DNA of 60,301 nucleotides from Bacillus solimangrovi (GTDB lineage Bacteria; Bacillota; Bacilli; Bacillales; Bacillaceae_N). Positions 31,128 to 43,364 of this stretch are shown here, in pieces (the first letter of the stretch is position 1; the number at the start of each line of letters is the position of its first letter). Made by a program: the position numbers and the translations under genes. The stretch spans positions 1 to 60,301 of the forward strand of contig NZ_MJEH01000015.1 in the NCBI RefSeq assembly GCF_001742425.1, read 5' to 3'. The notes under the pieces are model-generated. The model worked only from the letters and a program-made list of their open reading frames with translations. It made no database searches and was not told the DNA's origin.

Positions 31128-33206
31128 ATGCCTAGAGAGTTCTCCTTAGAAAAGACACGTAATATCGGTATCATGGCACACATTGATGCTGGTAAAACGA
31201 CAGCGACTGAGCGTATTCTTTTCTACACAGGACGCATCCATAAGATCGGGGAAACACACGAAGGTGCTTCACAAATGGACTGGATGGAGCAAGAGCAAGA
31301 ACGTGGTATTACAATCACTTCAGCTGCGACAACAGCCCAATGGAAAGATCATCGTATTAACATTATCGATACACCAGGACACGTAGACTTCACAGTAGAG
31401 GTTGAGCGTTCATTACGTGTACTCGATGGTGCAGTAGCCGTACTTGATGCTCAATCTGGTGTAGAGCCACAAACTGAAACAGTGTGGCGTCAAGCAACAA
31501 CATATGGGGTACCACGTATTGTGTTCGTTAACAAAATGGACAAAATGGGTGCAGACTTCTTATATTCAGTAGGAACAATGAAAGACCGTTTAGGAGCAAA
31601 TGCTCACCCAGTTCAACTTCCAATTGGTGCGGAAGATGATTTCAACGGAATCATTGACCTAGTTGAAATGAAAGCTTACTTCTACGAAGATGATTTAGGA
31701 ACTGTTGCAAATGCATCTGAAATTCCTGATGAGTATAAAGAGCAAGCTGAAGAGTATCGTAACAGCCTAATTGAAGGTGTTGCGGAACTTGATGAAGAAT
31801 TAATGATGCGCTACTTAGAAGGTGAAGAATTTACTACAGATGAGCTTAAGGCGGCTATCCGTAAAGCGACATTAACTGTTGAATTCTATCCTGTTCTATG
31901 TGGTTCAGCATTCAAAAACAAAGGTGTTCAGTTACTAATTGATTCAGTACTTGATTACCTTCCAGCTCCAACAGATGTAGCTGATATTGAAGGTATCATT
32001 CCAGATACTGATGAGAAGATTACTCGTAAATCTAGTGATGAAGAACCATTCTCAGCATTAGCATTTAAAGTAATGACTGACCCTTATGTTGGTAAACTTA
32101 CTTTCTTCCGCGTATATTCTGGTACAATTGATGCTGGTTCTTACGTGAAAAACTCTACGAAAGGTAAGCGTGAGCGTATGGGTCGTATCCTGCAAATGCA
32201 CGCTAACTCTCGTGAAGAAATTTCAACAGTTTATGCTGGTGACATCGCTGCGGGTGTAGGCTTAAAAGATACTTCTACTGGGGATACTCTTTGTGATGAG
32301 AAGAGCCTAGTAATTCTTGAGTCTATGGAATTCCCTGAGCCAGTTATCTCGGTTGCTATTGAGCCAAAATCAAAAGCTGACCAAGATAAAATGTCTGTTG
32401 CACTTGCTAAACTTGCTGAAGAAGATCCGACGTTCAAGACTGAAACAAATGTTGAAACGGGTCAAACGATCATCTCAGGTATGGGTGAGCTTCACCTTGA
32501 TATTATCGTTGATCGTATGAGACGTGAATTCAAAGTTGAAGCAAATGTTGGTGCTCCTCAGGTAGCATACCGTGAAACTTTCCGTTCATCTGCGGAAGTT
32601 GAAGGTAAGTTCGTACGTCAGTCTGGTGGTCGTGGACAATTCGGTCACGTATGGATTCGTTTCGAACCTAACGAAGAGGGTGCTGGTTTCGAATTCAAAA
32701 ACGAAATCACTGGTGGTGTAGTTCCTCGTGAATACATTCCATCTGTTCAAGCAGGTCTTGAAGATGCGATGTCTAACGGTCCACTTGCTGGATACCCACT
32801 AATCGATGTTAAAGCTGCATTATTTGATGGTTCATACCATGATGTTGACTCGAATGAGATGGCATTTAAAGTAGCTGCTTCATTAGCATTGAAAAATGCA
32901 AAATCTAAATGTAACCCAGTAATTCTTGAACCTATGATGAAGGTTGAAGTTGTTATCCCAGAAGAATATATGGGTGACATTATGGGTGATATCACTTCAC
33001 GCCGTGGTCGCGTTGAGGGTATGGAAGCTCGCGGTAACGCACAAGTTGTTCGCGGATTCGTACCTCTTGCTGAAATGTTTGGTTATGCAACTGCATTACG
33101 TTCAAACACTCAAGGTCGCGGAACTTACACAATGCATTTCGACCATTATGAAGAATTACCAAAGAGCTTAATGGACGATGTTATTGAAAAAAATAGTGGT
33201 AAATAA
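31128..33206 (+). CDS. fusA: Elongation factor G
   Basis: EF-G drives translocation and, with RRF, ribosome recycling. The G1 motif AHIDAGKTT is at 17-25, with DTPGH and NKMD further on. Five domains fit the 692-residue length. GGAAGGAGA precedes the ATG at 31128; an in-frame ATG at 31110 lies before that site. No sign of fusidic-acid resistance changes can be judged without an alignment. Confidence 0.98.
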   Translation: MPREFSLEKTRNIGIMAHIDAGKTTATERILFYTGRIHKIGETHEGASQMDWMEQEQERGITITSAATTAQWKDHRINIIDTPGHVDFTVEVERSLRVLDGAVAVLDAQSGVEPQTETVWRQATTYGVPRIVFVNKMDKMGADFLYSVGTMKDRLGANAHPVQLPIGAEDDFNGIIDLVEMKAYFYEDDLGTVANASEIPDEYKEQAEEYRNSLIEGVAELDEELMMRYLEGEEFTTDELKAAIRKATLTVEFYPVLCGSAFKNKGVQLLIDSVLDYLPAPTDVADIEGIIPDTDEKITRKSSDEEPFSALAFKVMTDPYVGKLTFFRVYSGTIDAGSYVKNSTKGKRERMGRILQMHANSREEISTVYAGDIAAGVGLKDTSTGDTLCDEKSLVILESMEFPEPVISVAIEPKSKADQDKMSVALAKLAEEDPTFKTETNVETGQTIISGMGELHLDIIVDRMRREFKVEANVGAPQVAYRETFRSSAEVEGKFVRQSGGRGQFGHVWIRFEPNEEGAGFEFKNEITGGVVPREYIPSVQAGLEDAMSNGPLAGYPLIDVKAALFDGSYHDVDSNEMAFKVAASLALKNAKSKCNPVILEPMMKVEVVIPEEYMGDIMGDITSRRGRVEGMEARGNAQVVRGFVPLAEMFGYATALRSNTQGRGTYTMHFDHYEELPKSLMDDVIEKNSGK

Positions 33207-33235
33207 TTGTTAGACTAAAAAATCTATTGTAAGCT

Positions 33236-33262
33236 TAGGAAGTGGGAAATCCCTACTTCCTA
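33236..33262 (+). other. Hairpin between fusA and tufA
   Basis: TAGGAAGT (33236-33243) pairs with ACTTCCTA (33255-33262), and inner GGG with CCC extends the stem to about eleven pairs. No T run follows, so it is not a classic terminator; it may control or process the tufA message. Confidence 0.55.
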
Positions 33263-33309
33263 GCTAAAATAAATAAAATATTATAGATGTATTTAAGGAG
33301 GAAATAAAC

Positions 33310-34500
33310 ATGGCTAAAGAAAAATTTGATCGCTCCAAAACCCATGCTAATATCGGTACAATTGGACACGTTGACCATGGTAAAACAACTCTAACTGCTG
33401 CAATCACAACAGTTCTTGCTAAGAAATCTGGTTCTGGTACTGCTATGGCATATGACCAAATCGATGGTGCTCCTGAAGAGCGTGAGCGTGGTATTACAAT
33501 CTCAACTGCACACGTTGAGTATGAAACTGATGCTCGTCACTATGCGCACGTTGACTGCCCAGGACACGCTGACTATGTTAAGAACATGATCACTGGTGCT
33601 GCACAAATGGACGGAGCTATCTTAGTAGTATCTGCTGCTGATGGTCCAATGCCACAAACTCGTGAGCACATCCTACTATCTCGTCAAGTAGGTGTACCTT
33701 ACATCGTAATTTTCATGAACAAGTGTGATATGGTAGACGATGAAGAGCTTCTTGAGTTAGTTGAAATGGAAGTTCGTGACCTTCTTTCTGAGTATGACTT
33801 CCCAGGTGATGATGTACCAGTAATCAAAGGTTCTGCTCTAAAAGCTCTTGAAGGTGATGCTGATTATGAAGCTAAAATCTTCGAACTTATGGATGCTGTA
33901 GATGAGTACATCCCAACTCCAGAGCGTGACAAAGATAAGCCATTCATGATGCCTGTTGAGGACGTATTCTCAATCACTGGTCGTGGTACAGTTGCTACTG
34001 GTCGTGTTGAGCGTGGTATGCTTAACGTTGGTGACGAGATTGAAATCGTTGGTATCACTGAAGAAGCTAAGAAAACAACTGTTACTGGTGTAGAAATGTT
34101 CCGTAAGCTTCTTGACTATGCTGAAGCTGGAGATAACATCGGTGCACTTCTTCGTGGGGTAGCTCGTGAAGATATCAACCGTGGTCAAGTACTAGCTAAA
34201 CCAGCTACAATCACACCACACAAAAACTTCAAAGCTGAAGTTTATGTACTTTCTAAAGAAGAGGGTGGACGTCACACTCCATTCTTCACAAACTACCGTC
34301 CTCAGTTCTACTTCCGTACAACTGACGTAACTGGTGTTTGTAATCTTCCTGAAGGCGTAGAAATGGTTATGCCTGGCGATAACGTTGAGATGACTGTTGA
34401 GCTTATCTCTCCAATCGCTATTGAAGAAGGAACTAAGTTCTCAATTCGTGAAGGTGGACGTACTGTAGGCGCTGGAGTAGTAGCGACTATCCAAGACTAA
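33310..34500 (+). CDS. tufA: Elongation factor Tu
   Basis: EF-Tu delivers aminoacyl-tRNA to the ribosome. GHVDHGKTT is at 19-27, DCPGH near 81-85 and NKCD near 136-139; domains II and III complete 396 residues. Its codons are strongly biased, as expected for the most abundant protein. AAGGAGG precedes the ATG. A strong terminator closes the str operon after it. Confidence 0.99.
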   Translation: MAKEKFDRSKTHANIGTIGHVDHGKTTLTAAITTVLAKKSGSGTAMAYDQIDGAPEERERGITISTAHVEYETDARHYAHVDCPGHADYVKNMITGAAQMDGAILVVSAADGPMPQTREHILLSRQVGVPYIVIFMNKCDMVDDEELLELVEMEVRDLLSEYDFPGDDVPVIKGSALKALEGDADYEAKIFELMDAVDEYIPTPERDKDKPFMMPVEDVFSITGRGTVATGRVERGMLNVGDEIEIVGITEEAKKTTVTGVEMFRKLLDYAEAGDNIGALLRGVAREDINRGQVLAKPATITPHKNFKAEVYVLSKEEGGRHTPFFTNYRPQFYFRTTDVTGVCNLPEGVEMVMPGDNVEMTVELISPIAIEEGTKFSIREGGRTVGAGVVATIQD

Positions 34501-34522
34501 TCCTTTACATTGATATAGTTTA

Positions 34523-34553
34523 AAAAAGAGATAGCCAATGGCTATCTCTTTTT
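34523..34553 (+). terminator. Terminator after tufA
   Basis: A perfect 14-bp stem (34523-34536 with 34540-34553) with a three-base loop; the 3' arm itself ends in five T. Confidence 0.93.
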
Positions 34554-34694
34554 AACTTTTACTATTATATAGAAGAAAGATGATTTTGTTGAAACAAACC
34601 TATCAGAAAATTCCCTATTCTACTACTAGACTTGCACTAATTACACCAGGTGTATATAATAGAAAAGTGTTTTTTAAATATAAGAAAAAAATAC

Positions 34695-34723
34695 TTGCAT
34701 TGTCGAATTGAAGTATGTATAAT
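34695..34723 (+). promoter_or_regulatory. Sigma-A promoter of the S10 operon
   Basis: TTGCAT (34695-34700) and TATAAT (34718-34723) are 17 bp apart. With no strong terminator or other promoter seen until rplQ, it may drive much of the r-protein cluster to 49876. Between the tufA terminator and this site, 34554-34694 shows nothing clear. Confidence 0.8.
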
Positions 34724-34752
34724 AGACAATGTTGGTCATTAAAGGCGATGAA

Positions 34753-34812
34753 GCAGAAGGTTGCTGACACACCCGGCCCCTTTGCCATGGCGAGCGTGTG
34801 GGAAATTTCTGC
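34753..34812 (+). promoter_or_regulatory. Structured leader of the S10 operon
   Basis: Three nested helices can form: GCAGAA (34753-34758) with TTCTGC (34807-34812), CACAC (34768-34772) with GTGTG (34796-34800), and GCC (34776-34778) with GGC (34789-34791). It lies in the first 100 transcribed bases before rpsJ. Leaders here bind L4 in some bacteria; I recall a similar sequence block before rpsJ in other Bacillus, but the ligand is not clear. Confidence 0.6.
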
Positions 34813-34829
34813 GGAGTATGTCTATTTAA

Positions 34830-35165
<336 letters not shown>

Positions 35166-35196
35166 TATGAACCTTGATATATAGGAGGTGTAAAGT

Positions 35197-35826
35197 ATGA
35201 GCAAAGGAATCTTAGGAAAAAAAATCGGTATGACGCAAGTTTTTGCAGAGAACGGTGATTTAATCCCTGTAACTGTAATTGAAGCTTCGCCAAATATCGT
35301 TCTTCAAAAGAAATCAGTTGAATCTGATGGTTACACTGCAGTTCAACTTGGTTTTGCAGATAAAAAAGAATCACGCACAAACAAACCTGAAAAAGGTCAT
35401 GCAGCGAAAGCAGAAACTACTCCTAAGCGCTTCATCCGTGAATTCCGCGGCTTTAATGCTGATGGTTTAGAGGTTGGTCATGAAGTTAAAGTTGACATCT
35501 TTAGCGAAGGTGATGTAATTGACGTGACTGGAACTTCAAAAGGTAAAGGTTTTGCAGGTTCTATCAAACGTCACAATCAATCACGCGGACCAATGTCACA
35601 CGGTTCTCGCTACCACCGTCGTCCTGGTTCAATGGGTGCGGTTGACCCAATGCACGTTTTCAAAGGTAAAGCATTACCTGGTCGTATGGGTGGAGAAACA
35701 ATTACTATCCAAAACCTTGAGATTGTCAAAATTGACACTGAGCGTAATCTTCTATTAGTAAAAGGTAATGTACCTGGTGCTAGGAAGAGCTTTGTAAAAG
35801 TCACAAGTGCGGTAAAAGGTAACTAA
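35197..35826 (+). CDS. rplC: 50S ribosomal protein L3
   Basis: L3 is an early-assembly protein whose loop approaches the peptidyl transferase centre. The 209 residues begin [16 protein letters not shown] and contain [14 protein letters not shown] in that loop. AGGAGGTG precedes the ATG. Confidence 0.98.
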   Translation: MSKGILGKKIGMTQVFAENGDLIPVTVIEASPNIVLQKKSVESDGYTAVQLGFADKKESRTNKPEKGHAAKAETTPKRFIREFRGFNADGLEVGHEVKVDIFSEGDVIDVTGTSKGKGFAGSIKRHNQSRGPMSHGSRYHRRPGSMGAVDPMHVFKGKALPGRMGGETITIQNLEIVKIDTERNLLLVKGNVPGARKSFVKVTSAVKGN

Positions 35827-35852
35827 CCAATATAGGAAAGGAGGAAATCGTG

Positions 35853-36476
35853 ATGCCTAAAGTAGCACTTTATAAACAAGATGGCTCACAAGTTGGTGAT
35901 ATTGAGCTAAATGATGCTGTGTTCGGAATCGAACCAAATACTCATGTACTACACGAAGCAGTGGTTATGCAACGTGCATCTGAACGTCAAGGAACGCACG
36001 CAGTAAAAGGTCGTTCTGAAGTTCGTGGTGGTGGACGTAAACCATGGCGTCAAAAAGGAACAGGTCGTGCCCGTCAAGGTTCAATCCGTTCTCCACAATG
36101 GGTAGGCGGTGGAACTGTATTCGGCCCTACTCCACGTAGTTATAGCTACAAATTACCAAAGAAAGTGCGTCGTCTTGCTGTTAGATCTGCACTTTCAACA
36201 AAAGTTATCGATAACAATCTTCTAGTTCTTGAAGGTTTATCATTTGAAGCGCCAAAAACAAAGGAAATGGCAAATGTACTTAAAGCACTTTCCGCTAACA
36301 ACAAAACTCTAGTCGTTACTTCTAACGATGACGAGAATGTATTCCTATCAGCACGCAACCTTCCAAATGTGAAAGTTGTAACTGCTAATGGAGTGAATGT
36401 TTTTGATGTGCTTAAGCATGATAAGTTAATCATGACTAAAGAAGCAGCTGAAAAAGCAGGGGAGGTGCTTGCATAA
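35853..36476 (+). CDS. rplD: 50S ribosomal protein L4
   Basis: L4 lines the nascent-peptide tunnel and represses the S10 operon in E. coli. The 207 residues include the tunnel loop [20 protein letters not shown], the site of macrolide-resistance mutations, in wild-type form. I use the ATG at 35853, seven bases after AAAGGAGG, rather than the GTG directly before it. The stop overlaps the rplW start by one base. Confidence 0.97.
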   Translation: MPKVALYKQDGSQVGDIELNDAVFGIEPNTHVLHEAVVMQRASERQGTHAVKGRSEVRGGGRKPWRQKGTGRARQGSIRSPQWVGGGTVFGPTPRSYSYKLPKKVRRLAVRSALSTKVIDNNLLVLEGLSFEAPKTKEMANVLKALSANNKTLVVTSNDDENVFLSARNLPNVKVVTANGVNVFDVLKHDKLIMTKEAAEKAGEVLA

Positions 36477-36766
36477 TGAAGGATCCACGTGATATTATTA
36501 AGCGCCCCGTCATTACTGAACGTTCTACGGATTTAATGACTGAAAAGAAATATACTTTTGAAGTGAACGTGAAAGCGAACAAAACGGAAGTTAAGGACGC
36601 TATCGAGAGCATCTTCGGAGTACAAGTAGAAAAAGTTAACATTATGAATTATAAAGGTAAGTTCAAGCGTATGGGTCGTTACGGTGGCTACACAGCTAAA
36701 CGTAGAAAAGCGATCGTTAAGCTTACAGAAGATAGCAAAGAACTTGAGTTCTTTGAAGGAGTTTAA
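36476..36766 (+). CDS. rplW: 50S ribosomal protein L23
   Basis: L23 sits at the tunnel exit and docks trigger factor and SRP. The 96 residues contain [14 protein letters not shown] at the N-terminus and [19 protein letters not shown]. Its ATG shares a base with the TAA of rplD, and GGGGAGGTG inside rplD is the ribosome site, so translation is coupled. Confidence 0.97.
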   Translation: MKDPRDIIKRPVITERSTDLMTEKKYTFEVNVKANKTEVKDAIESIFGVQVEKVNIMNYKGKFKRMGRYGGYTAKRRKAIVKLTEDSKELEFFEGV

Positions 36767-36799
36767 GACCTACTTTTATAGTGAAGGAGGGAAACCAAG

Positions 36800-37630
36800 A
36801 TGGCTTTAAAAAAGTATAAACCGACCACTAATGGTCGTCGTGGCATGTCTGTATCTGATTTCGCTGAAATCACAACGGACACACCTGAAAAATCGTTACT
36901 TGCACCACTTCATAAAAAAGGCGGACGTAACAACCAAGGTAAATTAACTGTACGTCACCAAGGTGGTGGACATAAACGTAAATATCGTATCATCGACTTT
37001 AAACGTAACAAAGATGGAATACCAGGACGCGTTGCTACAATTGAGTATGATCCAAACCGTTCTGCTAACATCGCTCTAATCAACTATGTTGATGGTGAGA
37101 AACGTTACATTCTGGCTCCGAAAACTTTAGAAGTTGGCATGGAAGTAATGTCAGGTTCTGAGGCGGATATCAAAGTTGGTAACGCTCTTCAATTGAAAGA
37201 TATCCCAGTGGGTACAGTTATTCATAATATCGAACTTAAACCAGGACGTGGAGGACAACTTGCTCGTTCAGCAGGTGCTAGTGCACAAGTTCTTGGTAAA
37301 GAAGGTAAATATGTTCTTGTACGTTTAACTTCTGGAGAGGTTCGTCTAATTCTTGCAACTTGTCGTGCTACTATCGGTCAAGTTGGTAACTTAGAGCATG
37401 AACTAATTAACATTGGTAAAGCTGGTCGCTCTCGTTGGTTAGGTAAGCGCCCAACTGTTCGTGGTTCTGTAATGAACCCTAACGATCACCCTCACGGTGG
37501 TGGTGAAGGTCGTGCGCCAATCGGACGTAAATCACCAATGTCTCCTTGGGGTAAACCAACACTTGGATTCAAAACTCGTAAACGCAATAAAGCGTCAGAC
37601 CAATTTATTGTACGTGGTCGTAAAAAATAA
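36800..37630 (+). CDS. rplB: 50S ribosomal protein L2
   Basis: L2 binds domain IV of 23S rRNA and is needed for subunit joining and peptide transfer. The 276 residues include [19 protein letters not shown] near the C-terminus, with the conserved histidine next to the active site. AAGGAGGG precedes the ATG. Confidence 0.98.
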   Translation: MALKKYKPTTNGRRGMSVSDFAEITTDTPEKSLLAPLHKKGGRNNQGKLTVRHQGGGHKRKYRIIDFKRNKDGIPGRVATIEYDPNRSANIALINYVDGEKRYILAPKTLEVGMEVMSGSEADIKVGNALQLKDIPVGTVIHNIELKPGRGGQLARSAGASAQVLGKEGKYVLVRLTSGEVRLILATCRATIGQVGNLEHELINIGKAGRSRWLGKRPTVRGSVMNPNDHPHGGGEGRAPIGRKSPMSPWGKPTLGFKTRKRNKASDQFIVRGRKK

Positions 37631-37687
37631 CGGGGTTGAAGTGCGGTTCATACGAACCGTACGACAATCACGAAGGGAGGTTAACTC

Positions 37688-37966
37688 ATGGGTCGCAGCT
37701 TAAAAAAAGGGCCATTCGTTGATGAGCATTTAATCAATAAGGTTGATGCACTAAACGAAGCTGATAAAAAACAAGTAGTCAAAACTTGGTCTCGCCGTTC
37801 AACAATCTTCCCTGAGTTCATCGGTCACACTATCGCTGTTTATGATGGACGCAAACATGTGCCAGTATTCGTAACTGAAGACATGGTAGGACACAAATTA
37901 GGCGAATTCGCTCCTACACGCACATTCAAAGGCCATGTTGATGACGATAAGAAAACTAGACGTTAA
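37688..37966 (+). CDS. rpsS: 30S ribosomal protein S19
   Basis: S19 is in the 30S head near the A-site finger. The 92 residues begin [15 protein letters not shown] and contain [26 protein letters not shown] precedes the ATG. Confidence 0.98.
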   Translation: MGRSLKKGPFVDEHLINKVDALNEADKKQVVKTWSRRSTIFPEFIGHTIAVYDGRKHVPVFVTEDMVGHKLGEFAPTRTFKGHVDDDKKTRR

Positions 37967-37986
37967 TGACGAGAGGAGGTACACCG

Positions 37987-38328
37987 ATGCAAGCTAAAGC
38001 AAGCGCAAAAACTGTTCGCATTGCTCCTCGTAAGGCTCGTTTGGTCATTGACCTGATTCGAGGTAAGCAAGTAGGTGAAGCAGTAGCCATTCTTCGCCAT
38101 ACGCCGAGAGCAGCTTCTCCAATTATCGAAAAAATTCTGAAGTCTGCTATCGCAAACGCTGAGCACAACTATGAAATGGAAGCTGATTCATTAGTTGTAA
38201 CAGATGCGTATGTAAACGAAGGTCCAACATTGAAACGATTCCGTCCTCGCGCTATGGGACGTGCAAGTCAAATTAACAAGCGTACAAGTCATATTACATT
38301 AGTATTAACTGAGAAGAAGGAGGGATAA
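37987..38328 (+). CDS. rplV: 50S ribosomal protein L22
   Basis: L22 has a beta-hairpin that narrows the exit tunnel with L4. The 113 residues include [17 protein letters not shown] and the hairpin [20 protein letters not shown]. The ATG at 37987 has GAGAGGAGG upstream; the open frame runs back to the rpsS stop, but that ATG lacks a site. Confidence 0.97.
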   Translation: MQAKASAKTVRIAPRKARLVIDLIRGKQVGEAVAILRHTPRAASPIIEKILKSAIANAEHNYEMEADSLVVTDAYVNEGPTLKRFRPRAMGRASQINKRTSHITLVLTEKKEG

Positions 38329-38331
38329 TCA

Positions 38332-38988
38332 GTGGGTCAAAAGGTAAATCCAATTGGTCTGCGTATCGGCGTGATTCGTGATTGGGAATCAAAGTGGTAT
38401 GCAGGAAAAGATTATGCAGATCTTCTCCATGAAGATATTAAAGTCCGTGAATACCTTGAGAAACGTCTTACAGACGCTTCTGTTTCAAAAATCGAAATTG
38501 AACGTGCTGCTAACCGTTTGAACGTTGCTATTCATACTGCAAAGCCAGGTATGGTAATTGGTAAAGGCGGTTCTGAAGTAGAAGCACTTCGCAAAGCGTT
38601 AAACGAACTCACTGGCAAGCGTGTACACATCAACATCCTTGAAATCAAACGTGCGGATCTTGATGCAACGCTTGTAGCAGAAAACATTGCTCGTCAATTA
38701 GAAAACCGCGTTTCATTCCGTCGTGCACAAAAGCAAGCAATTCAACGTGCTATGCGTTCTGGTGCGAAGGGTGTACGTACAATGGTATCAGGTCGTCTTG
38801 GTGGCGCAGATATCGCTCGTTCTGAGCACTATAGTGAAGGTACTGTTCCACTTCATACTTTACGTGCTGACATTGATTATGGTACAGCTGAAGCTGACAC
38901 TACTTATGGTAAGCTTGGCGTAAAAGTATGGATTTATCGTGGAGAAGTTCTTCCAACGAAAAAGAGAGACCAGGAAGGAGGAAATTAA
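38332..38988 (+). CDS. rpsC: 30S ribosomal protein S3
   Basis: S3 guards the mRNA entry tunnel with S4 and S5 and has helicase activity. The 218 residues have a KH domain with [13 protein letters not shown] and the C-terminal [12 protein letters not shown]. The start is GTG, giving [13 protein letters not shown], behind GGAGGG. Confidence 0.98.
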   Translation: MGQKVNPIGLRIGVIRDWESKWYAGKDYADLLHEDIKVREYLEKRLTDASVSKIEIERAANRLNVAIHTAKPGMVIGKGGSEVEALRKALNELTGKRVHINILEIKRADLDATLVAENIARQLENRVSFRRAQKQAIQRAMRSGAKGVRTMVSGRLGGADIARSEHYSEGTVPLHTLRADIDYGTAEADTTYGKLGVKVWIYRGEVLPTKKRDQEGGN

Positions 38989-38990
38989 TC

Positions 38991-39425
38991 ATGTTAGTCC
39001 CTAAACGTGTAAAATACCGCAGACAACATCGTACTAGCTTAAAAGGACATGCTAAAGGCGGTACTGAAGTTTCCTTCGGTGAATACGGTCTTCAAGCTCT
39101 TGATGGCGCATGGATTACTAACCGTCAAATCGAAGCAGCGCGTATTGCGATGACTCGTTATATGAAACGTGGCGGTAAAGTATGGATTAAAATCTTCCCT
39201 GATAAGCCATACACTGCTAAACCTTTAGAAGTTCGAATGGGTTCCGGTAAAGGTGCTCCTGAGGGCTGGGTTGCAGTAGTGAAAAAAGGTAAAGTTATGT
39301 TCGAAATCGCTGGTGTGTCAGAAGAGGTAGCAAGAGAAGCGTTACGCCTTGCATCTCATAAGCTGCCAATCAAAACTAAATTCGTAAAACGCGAAGAAAT
39401 TGGTGGTGAGACTGATGAAAGCTAA
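38991..39425 (+). CDS. rplP: 50S ribosomal protein L16
   Basis: L16 contacts the A-site tRNA elbow and is a site of evernimicin resistance. The 144 residues start [14 protein letters not shown] and contain [26 protein letters not shown] precedes the ATG; the open frame upstream overlaps rpsC. It overlaps rpmC by 11 bases. Confidence 0.97.
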   Translation: MLVPKRVKYRRQHRTSLKGHAKGGTEVSFGEYGLQALDGAWITNRQIEAARIAMTRYMKRGGKVWIKIFPDKPYTAKPLEVRMGSGKGAPEGWVAVVKKGKVMFEIAGVSEEVAREALRLASHKLPIKTKFVKREEIGGETDES

Positions 39426-39618
39426 TGAAATCCGTGAATTAACCACTGCAGAAATTGAACAAAAAGTAAAGTCTCTTAAAGAAGAGCTTTTCAACTTACG
39501 TTTCCAATTAGCGACTGGTCAGCTAGAAAACACTGCTCGCGTTCGTGAAGTACGCAAAGGTATTGCTCGTATGAACACAGTTATCCGTGAGCGAGAACTT
39601 GGTGTCAACAATCGATAA
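39415..39618 (+). CDS. rpmC: 50S ribosomal protein L29
   Basis: L29 lies at the tunnel exit next to L23. The 67 residues are two helices with [25 protein letters not shown]. The ATG at 39415 lies inside the end of rplP, after GGTGGTGAG, and gives [10 protein letters not shown] as in homologues. Confidence 0.97.
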   Translation: MKANEIRELTTAEIEQKVKSLKEELFNLRFQLATGQLENTARVREVRKGIARMNTVIRERELGVNNR

Positions 39619-39638
39619 ATTGAGAGGAGGTTCGCGTA

Positions 39639-39902
39639 ATGACTGAACGCAACCAACGCAAGGTTTATACAGGTCGCGTTGTTTCTGATGGTATGGACAA
39701 GACGATTACTGTACTTGTTGAGACTTATAAGAAGCATTCGCTTTACGGTAAGCGTGTTAAATATTCTAAGAAATTTAAAGCGCATGACGAAAATAATTCA
39801 GCAAAAATGGGAGACATCGTTACTATCATGGAAACACGTCCCCTTTCAAAAACAAAACGCTTCCGTCTTGTAGAAATCGTAGAAGAAGCTGTTATTATCT
39901 AA
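39639..39902 (+). CDS. rpsQ: 30S ribosomal protein S17
   Basis: S17 is an early 30S assembly protein with an OB fold. The 87 residues contain [17 protein letters not shown] and the C-terminal [23 protein letters not shown] precedes the ATG. Confidence 0.98.
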   Translation: MTERNQRKVYTGRVVSDGMDKTITVLVETYKKHSLYGKRVKYSKKFKAHDENNSAKMGDIVTIMETRPLSKTKRFRLVEIVEEAVII

Positions 39903-39946
39903 CGATTTAAGAGAGTTCTCTCTTAGATGAAAGGAGGTAACGAAAC

Positions 39947-40315
39947 ATGATTCAACAGGAATCTCGTTTAAAAGTCGCAGATAACTCTGGTGCACGTGAA
40001 ATCCTTACAATCAAAGTCCTTGGTGGTTCTGGCCGTAAAACTGCTAACATCGGTGATGTTATTGTTGCTACTGTTAAGCAAGCAACACCAGGAGGCGTTG
40101 TTAAAAAAGGTGAAGTAGTTAAAGCAGTTATCGTTCGTTCTAAGACTGGTGTACGTCGTGCAGATGGTTCTTATATTAAATTCGACGAAAACGCTGCTGT
40201 AATTGTACGTGATGACAAAGGTCCACGTGGTACACGTATTTTTGGACCAGTTGCGCGCGAACTTCGTGATAAAGACTTCATGAAGATCGTATCACTTGCT
40301 CCGGAAGTACTTTAA
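39947..40315 (+). CDS. rplN: 50S ribosomal protein L14
   Basis: L14 forms inter-subunit bridges and is the contact for the silencing factor RsfS. The 122 residues begin [19 protein letters not shown] and contain [23 protein letters not shown] precedes the ATG. Confidence 0.98.
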   Translation: MIQQESRLKVADNSGAREILTIKVLGGSGRKTANIGDVIVATVKQATPGGVVKKGEVVKAVIVRSKTGVRRADGSYIKFDENAAVIVRDDKGPRGTRIFGPVARELRDKDFMKIVSLAPEVL

Positions 40316-40348
40316 TTGAAATAAAGCCTTGTAAGGAGGTGCGCAGAC

Positions 40349-40660
40349 ATGCATGTTAAAAAAGGTGATAAAGTCCAAGTGGTTTCTGGTAAAGATAAGG
40401 GAAAACAAGGTATTATCCTTGAAGCTTATCCTAAGAAAGACCGTGTGCTTGTTGAAGGTGTAAACATCGTTAAGAAGCACGCTAAACCTTCCCAAGCAAA
40501 TCCGCAGGGTGGAATCTTAAATCAAGAGGCAGCTATTCACGTATCTAACGTAATGCCTATTGACCCTAAGACTAACGAACCTACTCGCGTAGGATACAAA
40601 GTTGTTGACGGAAAAAAAGTGCGTATCGCTAAAAAGTCCGGCGAAGCTTTAGATAAATAA
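40349..40660 (+). CDS. rplX: 50S ribosomal protein L24
   Basis: L24 starts 50S assembly at domain I of 23S rRNA. The 103 residues open with a KOW motif ([20 protein letters not shown]). AAGGAGGTG precedes the ATG. Confidence 0.98.
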   Translation: MHVKKGDKVQVVSGKDKGKQGIILEAYPKKDRVLVEGVNIVKKHAKPSQANPQGGILNQEAAIHVSNVMPIDPKTNEPTRVGYKVVDGKKVRIAKKSGEALDK

Positions 40661-40686
40661 TGTCACAGTGAAAGGAGGTCTACGCT

Positions 40687-41226
40687 ATGAACCGACTAAA
40701 AGAGAAATATCAAAAGGAAGTTACACCATCACTTGTTGAGAAGTTTAACTACAGCTCAGTGATGCAAACTCCAAAGCTTGAAAAAATCGTTATTAACATG
40801 GGTGTAGGTGATGCTGTACAAAATGCGAAAGCACTTGACACAGCTGTTGAAGAACTTACACAAATCACAGGTCAAAAACCTGTTGTAACTCGTGCGAAAA
40901 AATCAATTGCAGGCTTCCGTCTTCGTGAAGGTATGCCAATCGGTTGTAAAGTAACTCTTCGCGGTGAGCGTATGTATGAATTCTTAGATAAACTTGTATC
41001 TGTGTCACTTCCACGTGTACGTGACTTCCGTGGTGTGTCTAAGAAAGCATTCGACGGACGCGGTAACTATACACTTGGTGTTAAAGAACAACTTATCTTC
41101 CCTGAAATTGATTACGATCAAGTAAACAAAGTTCGCGGTATGGACATTGTAATTGTAACTACTGCAAACACAGATGAAGAGGCTCGTGAACTATTAACAC
41201 AATTCGGAATGCCATTTAAAAAATAA
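40687..41226 (+). CDS. rplE: 50S ribosomal protein L5
   Basis: L5 binds 5S rRNA and the P-site tRNA elbow. The 179 residues contain [30 protein letters not shown] and the C-terminal [28 protein letters not shown] precedes the ATG. Confidence 0.98.
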   Translation: MNRLKEKYQKEVTPSLVEKFNYSSVMQTPKLEKIVINMGVGDAVQNAKALDTAVEELTQITGQKPVVTRAKKSIAGFRLREGMPIGCKVTLRGERMYEFLDKLVSVSLPRVRDFRGVSKKAFDGRGNYTLGVKEQLIFPEIDYDQVNKVRGMDIVIVTTANTDEEARELLTQFGMPFKK

Positions 41227-41439
<213 letters not shown>

Positions 41440-41468
41440 TCCTGAGATTGGGAAGGAGGTAAACAATT

Positions 41469-41867
41469 ATGGTTATGACAGATCCAATTGCAGACATGCT
41501 TACTCGCATCCGTAATGCGAACATGGTACGTCACGATAAATTAGAAGTCCCTGCATCAAAACTTAAAAAAGAGGTTGCTGAAATCCTTAAACGTGAAGGA
41601 TTTGTACGCGACGTTGAATTTATCGAAGATAACAAGCAAGGTATCATCCGTATCTTCTTGAAATATGGTGCAAATGATGAGCGTGTTATCACTGGAATCA
41701 AACGCATCAGTAAACCAGGTCTTCGTGTATACGCGAAAGCTAATGAAGTACCTCGTGTACTAAACGGTTTAGGCGTTGCAATCGTTTCAACTTCTAACGG
41801 CGTTCTTTCAGATAAAGAAGCTCGTCAAAAGCAAGTTGGCGGAGAAGTATTAGCATACGTTTGGTAA
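41469..41867 (+). CDS. rpsH: 30S ribosomal protein S8
   Basis: S8 binds the central domain of 16S rRNA and represses the spc operon in E. coli. The 132 residues begin [17 protein letters not shown] and end with [18 protein letters not shown] precedes the ATG. I see no obvious copy of the S8 rRNA site near rplE or rplX. Confidence 0.98.
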   Translation: MVMTDPIADMLTRIRNANMVRHDKLEVPASKLKKEVAEILKREGFVRDVEFIEDNKQGIIRIFLKYGANDERVITGIKRISKPGLRVYAKANEVPRVLNGLGVAIVSTSNGVLSDKEARQKQVGGEVLAYVW

Positions 41868-41895
41868 TCATTTATAGACGATTGGAGGTGTTATT

Positions 41896-42435
41896 ATGTC
41901 ACGTATCGGTAAAAAGTTACTTGAAATCCCTACGGGTGTAACGATTACTGTTGCTGAAGATAATACAGTTACTGTAAAAGGGCCTAAAGGTGAATTGACT
42001 CGTCAATTCCACGCGGATATGAAAATTAACATCGAAGACAACACTTTAACAGTGGAACGTCCTTCTGATAATAAAGAACACCGCGCACTACATGGTACAA
42101 CACGTAGTATTATCGGAAACATGGTTGAGGGTGTTAACAAAGGTTTTGAAAAAGCACTTGAAATCATTGGTGTTGGTTATCGTGCGCAAAAATCTGGTAA
42201 CAAACTAATCATTAATGCTGGTTACTCTCACCCAGTTGAGATGGTACCAGAAGCAGGACTTGAAGTAGAAGTTCCTTCTAACACAAAAGTAATTGTTAAA
42301 GGAATCGATAAAGAGCGCGTAGGTGCTTTAGCTGCTAACATTCGTGCTGTTCGTCCACCAGAGCCTTACAAAGGTAAAGGTATCCGTTATGAAGGCGAAT
42401 ATGTACGTCGTAAAGAAGGTAAAACAGCTAAGTAA
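41896..42435 (+). CDS. rplF: 50S ribosomal protein L6
   Basis: L6 sits near the sarcin-ricin loop. The 179 residues form two related domains and contain [19 protein letters not shown] at the end. TTGGAGGTG precedes the ATG. Confidence 0.98.
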   Translation: MSRIGKKLLEIPTGVTITVAEDNTVTVKGPKGELTRQFHADMKINIEDNTLTVERPSDNKEHRALHGTTRSIIGNMVEGVNKGFEKALEIIGVGYRAQKSGNKLIINAGYSHPVEMVPEAGLEVEVPSNTKVIVKGIDKERVGALAANIRAVRPPEPYKGKGIRYEGEYVRRKEGKTAK

Positions 42436-42467
42436 TGCCGTGTAGGTAAATGAAAGGAGTGACACAG

Positions 42468-42830
42468 ATGATCACTAAAGCTGATAAAAACAAAGTGCGT
42501 AAACAACGACATGCTCGTGTACGTAGTAAGCTTACAGGAACTCCTGAACGTCCGCGTTTAAATGTTTACCGTTCAAATAAGCATATCTATGCTCAACTTA
42601 TCGACGATTTGAACAGTGTAACATTGGCTAGCGCTTCAACTGTTGACAAAGAAGTTAACGTAGAAGCAGGAAACAACGTTGATGCTGCAGTAACAGTTGG
42701 TAAATTAGTTGCTGAACGTGCGGTTGAAAAAGGCGTTAAAGAAGTTGTCTTTGACCGCGGCGGTTATCTATATCACGGACGTGTGAAAGCACTAGCTGAC
42801 GCTGCTCGCGAAGCTGGTCTTCAATTTTAA
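42468..42830 (+). CDS. rplR: 50S ribosomal protein L18
   Basis: L18 anchors 5S rRNA in the central protuberance. The 120 residues contain [18 protein letters not shown] and [21 protein letters not shown]. The ATG at 42468 has GAAAGGAG upstream; the open frame runs back 18 bases. Confidence 0.97.
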   Translation: MITKADKNKVRKQRHARVRSKLTGTPERPRLNVYRSNKHIYAQLIDDLNSVTLASASTVDKEVNVEAGNNVDAAVTVGKLVAERAVEKGVKEVVFDRGGYLYHGRVKALADAAREAGLQF

Positions 42831-42850
42831 TCGAAAAAGGAGGGACATTC

Positions 42851-43351
42851 ATGCGAGGCATTGACCCAAACAAACTAGAGCTTGAAGAACGCGTAGTTAC
42901 GGTAAATCGTGTAGCAAAAGTAGTAAAAGGTGGACGTCGTTTCCGCTTTGCTGCACTAGTAGTTGTTGGTGATAAAAACGGTCACGTTGGTTTTGGTACT
43001 GGTAAAGCACAAGAAGTACCTGAAGCAATCCGTAAAGCTATTGAAGATGCGAAGAAAAATCTTATTGAAGTACCAACTGCTGGTACAACAATTCCTCACC
43101 AAATCATTGGTGAATTCGGTGCGGGTAACGTATTGTTAAAACCTGCTTCTGAAGGTACAGGAATCATCGCTGGTGGACCTGTACGTGCGGTACTTGAACT
43201 TGCAGGTATCCATGACATTCTTTCAAAATCACTAGGTTCCAACACTCCAATTAACATGGTACGCGCTACAGTAAATGGACTTAATAATCTTAAGCGTCCT
43301 GAACATGTTGCGAAGTTGCGCGGTAAAACTGTTGAAGAACTGTTAGGATAA
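42851..43351 (+). CDS. rpsE: 30S ribosomal protein S5
   Basis: S5 keeps decoding accurate and is the spectinomycin-resistance protein. The 166 residues contain the RNA-binding loop [19 protein letters not shown], in the form seen in sensitive strains, and [28 protein letters not shown] precedes the ATG. Confidence 0.98.
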   Translation: MRGIDPNKLELEERVVTVNRVAKVVKGGRRFRFAALVVVGDKNGHVGFGTGKAQEVPEAIRKAIEDAKKNLIEVPTAGTTIPHQIIGEFGAGNVLLKPASEGTGIIAGGPVRAVLELAGIHDILSKSLGSNTPINMVRATVNGLNNLKRPEHVAKLRGKTVEELLG

Positions 43352-43364
43352 GGAGGGAAACACA

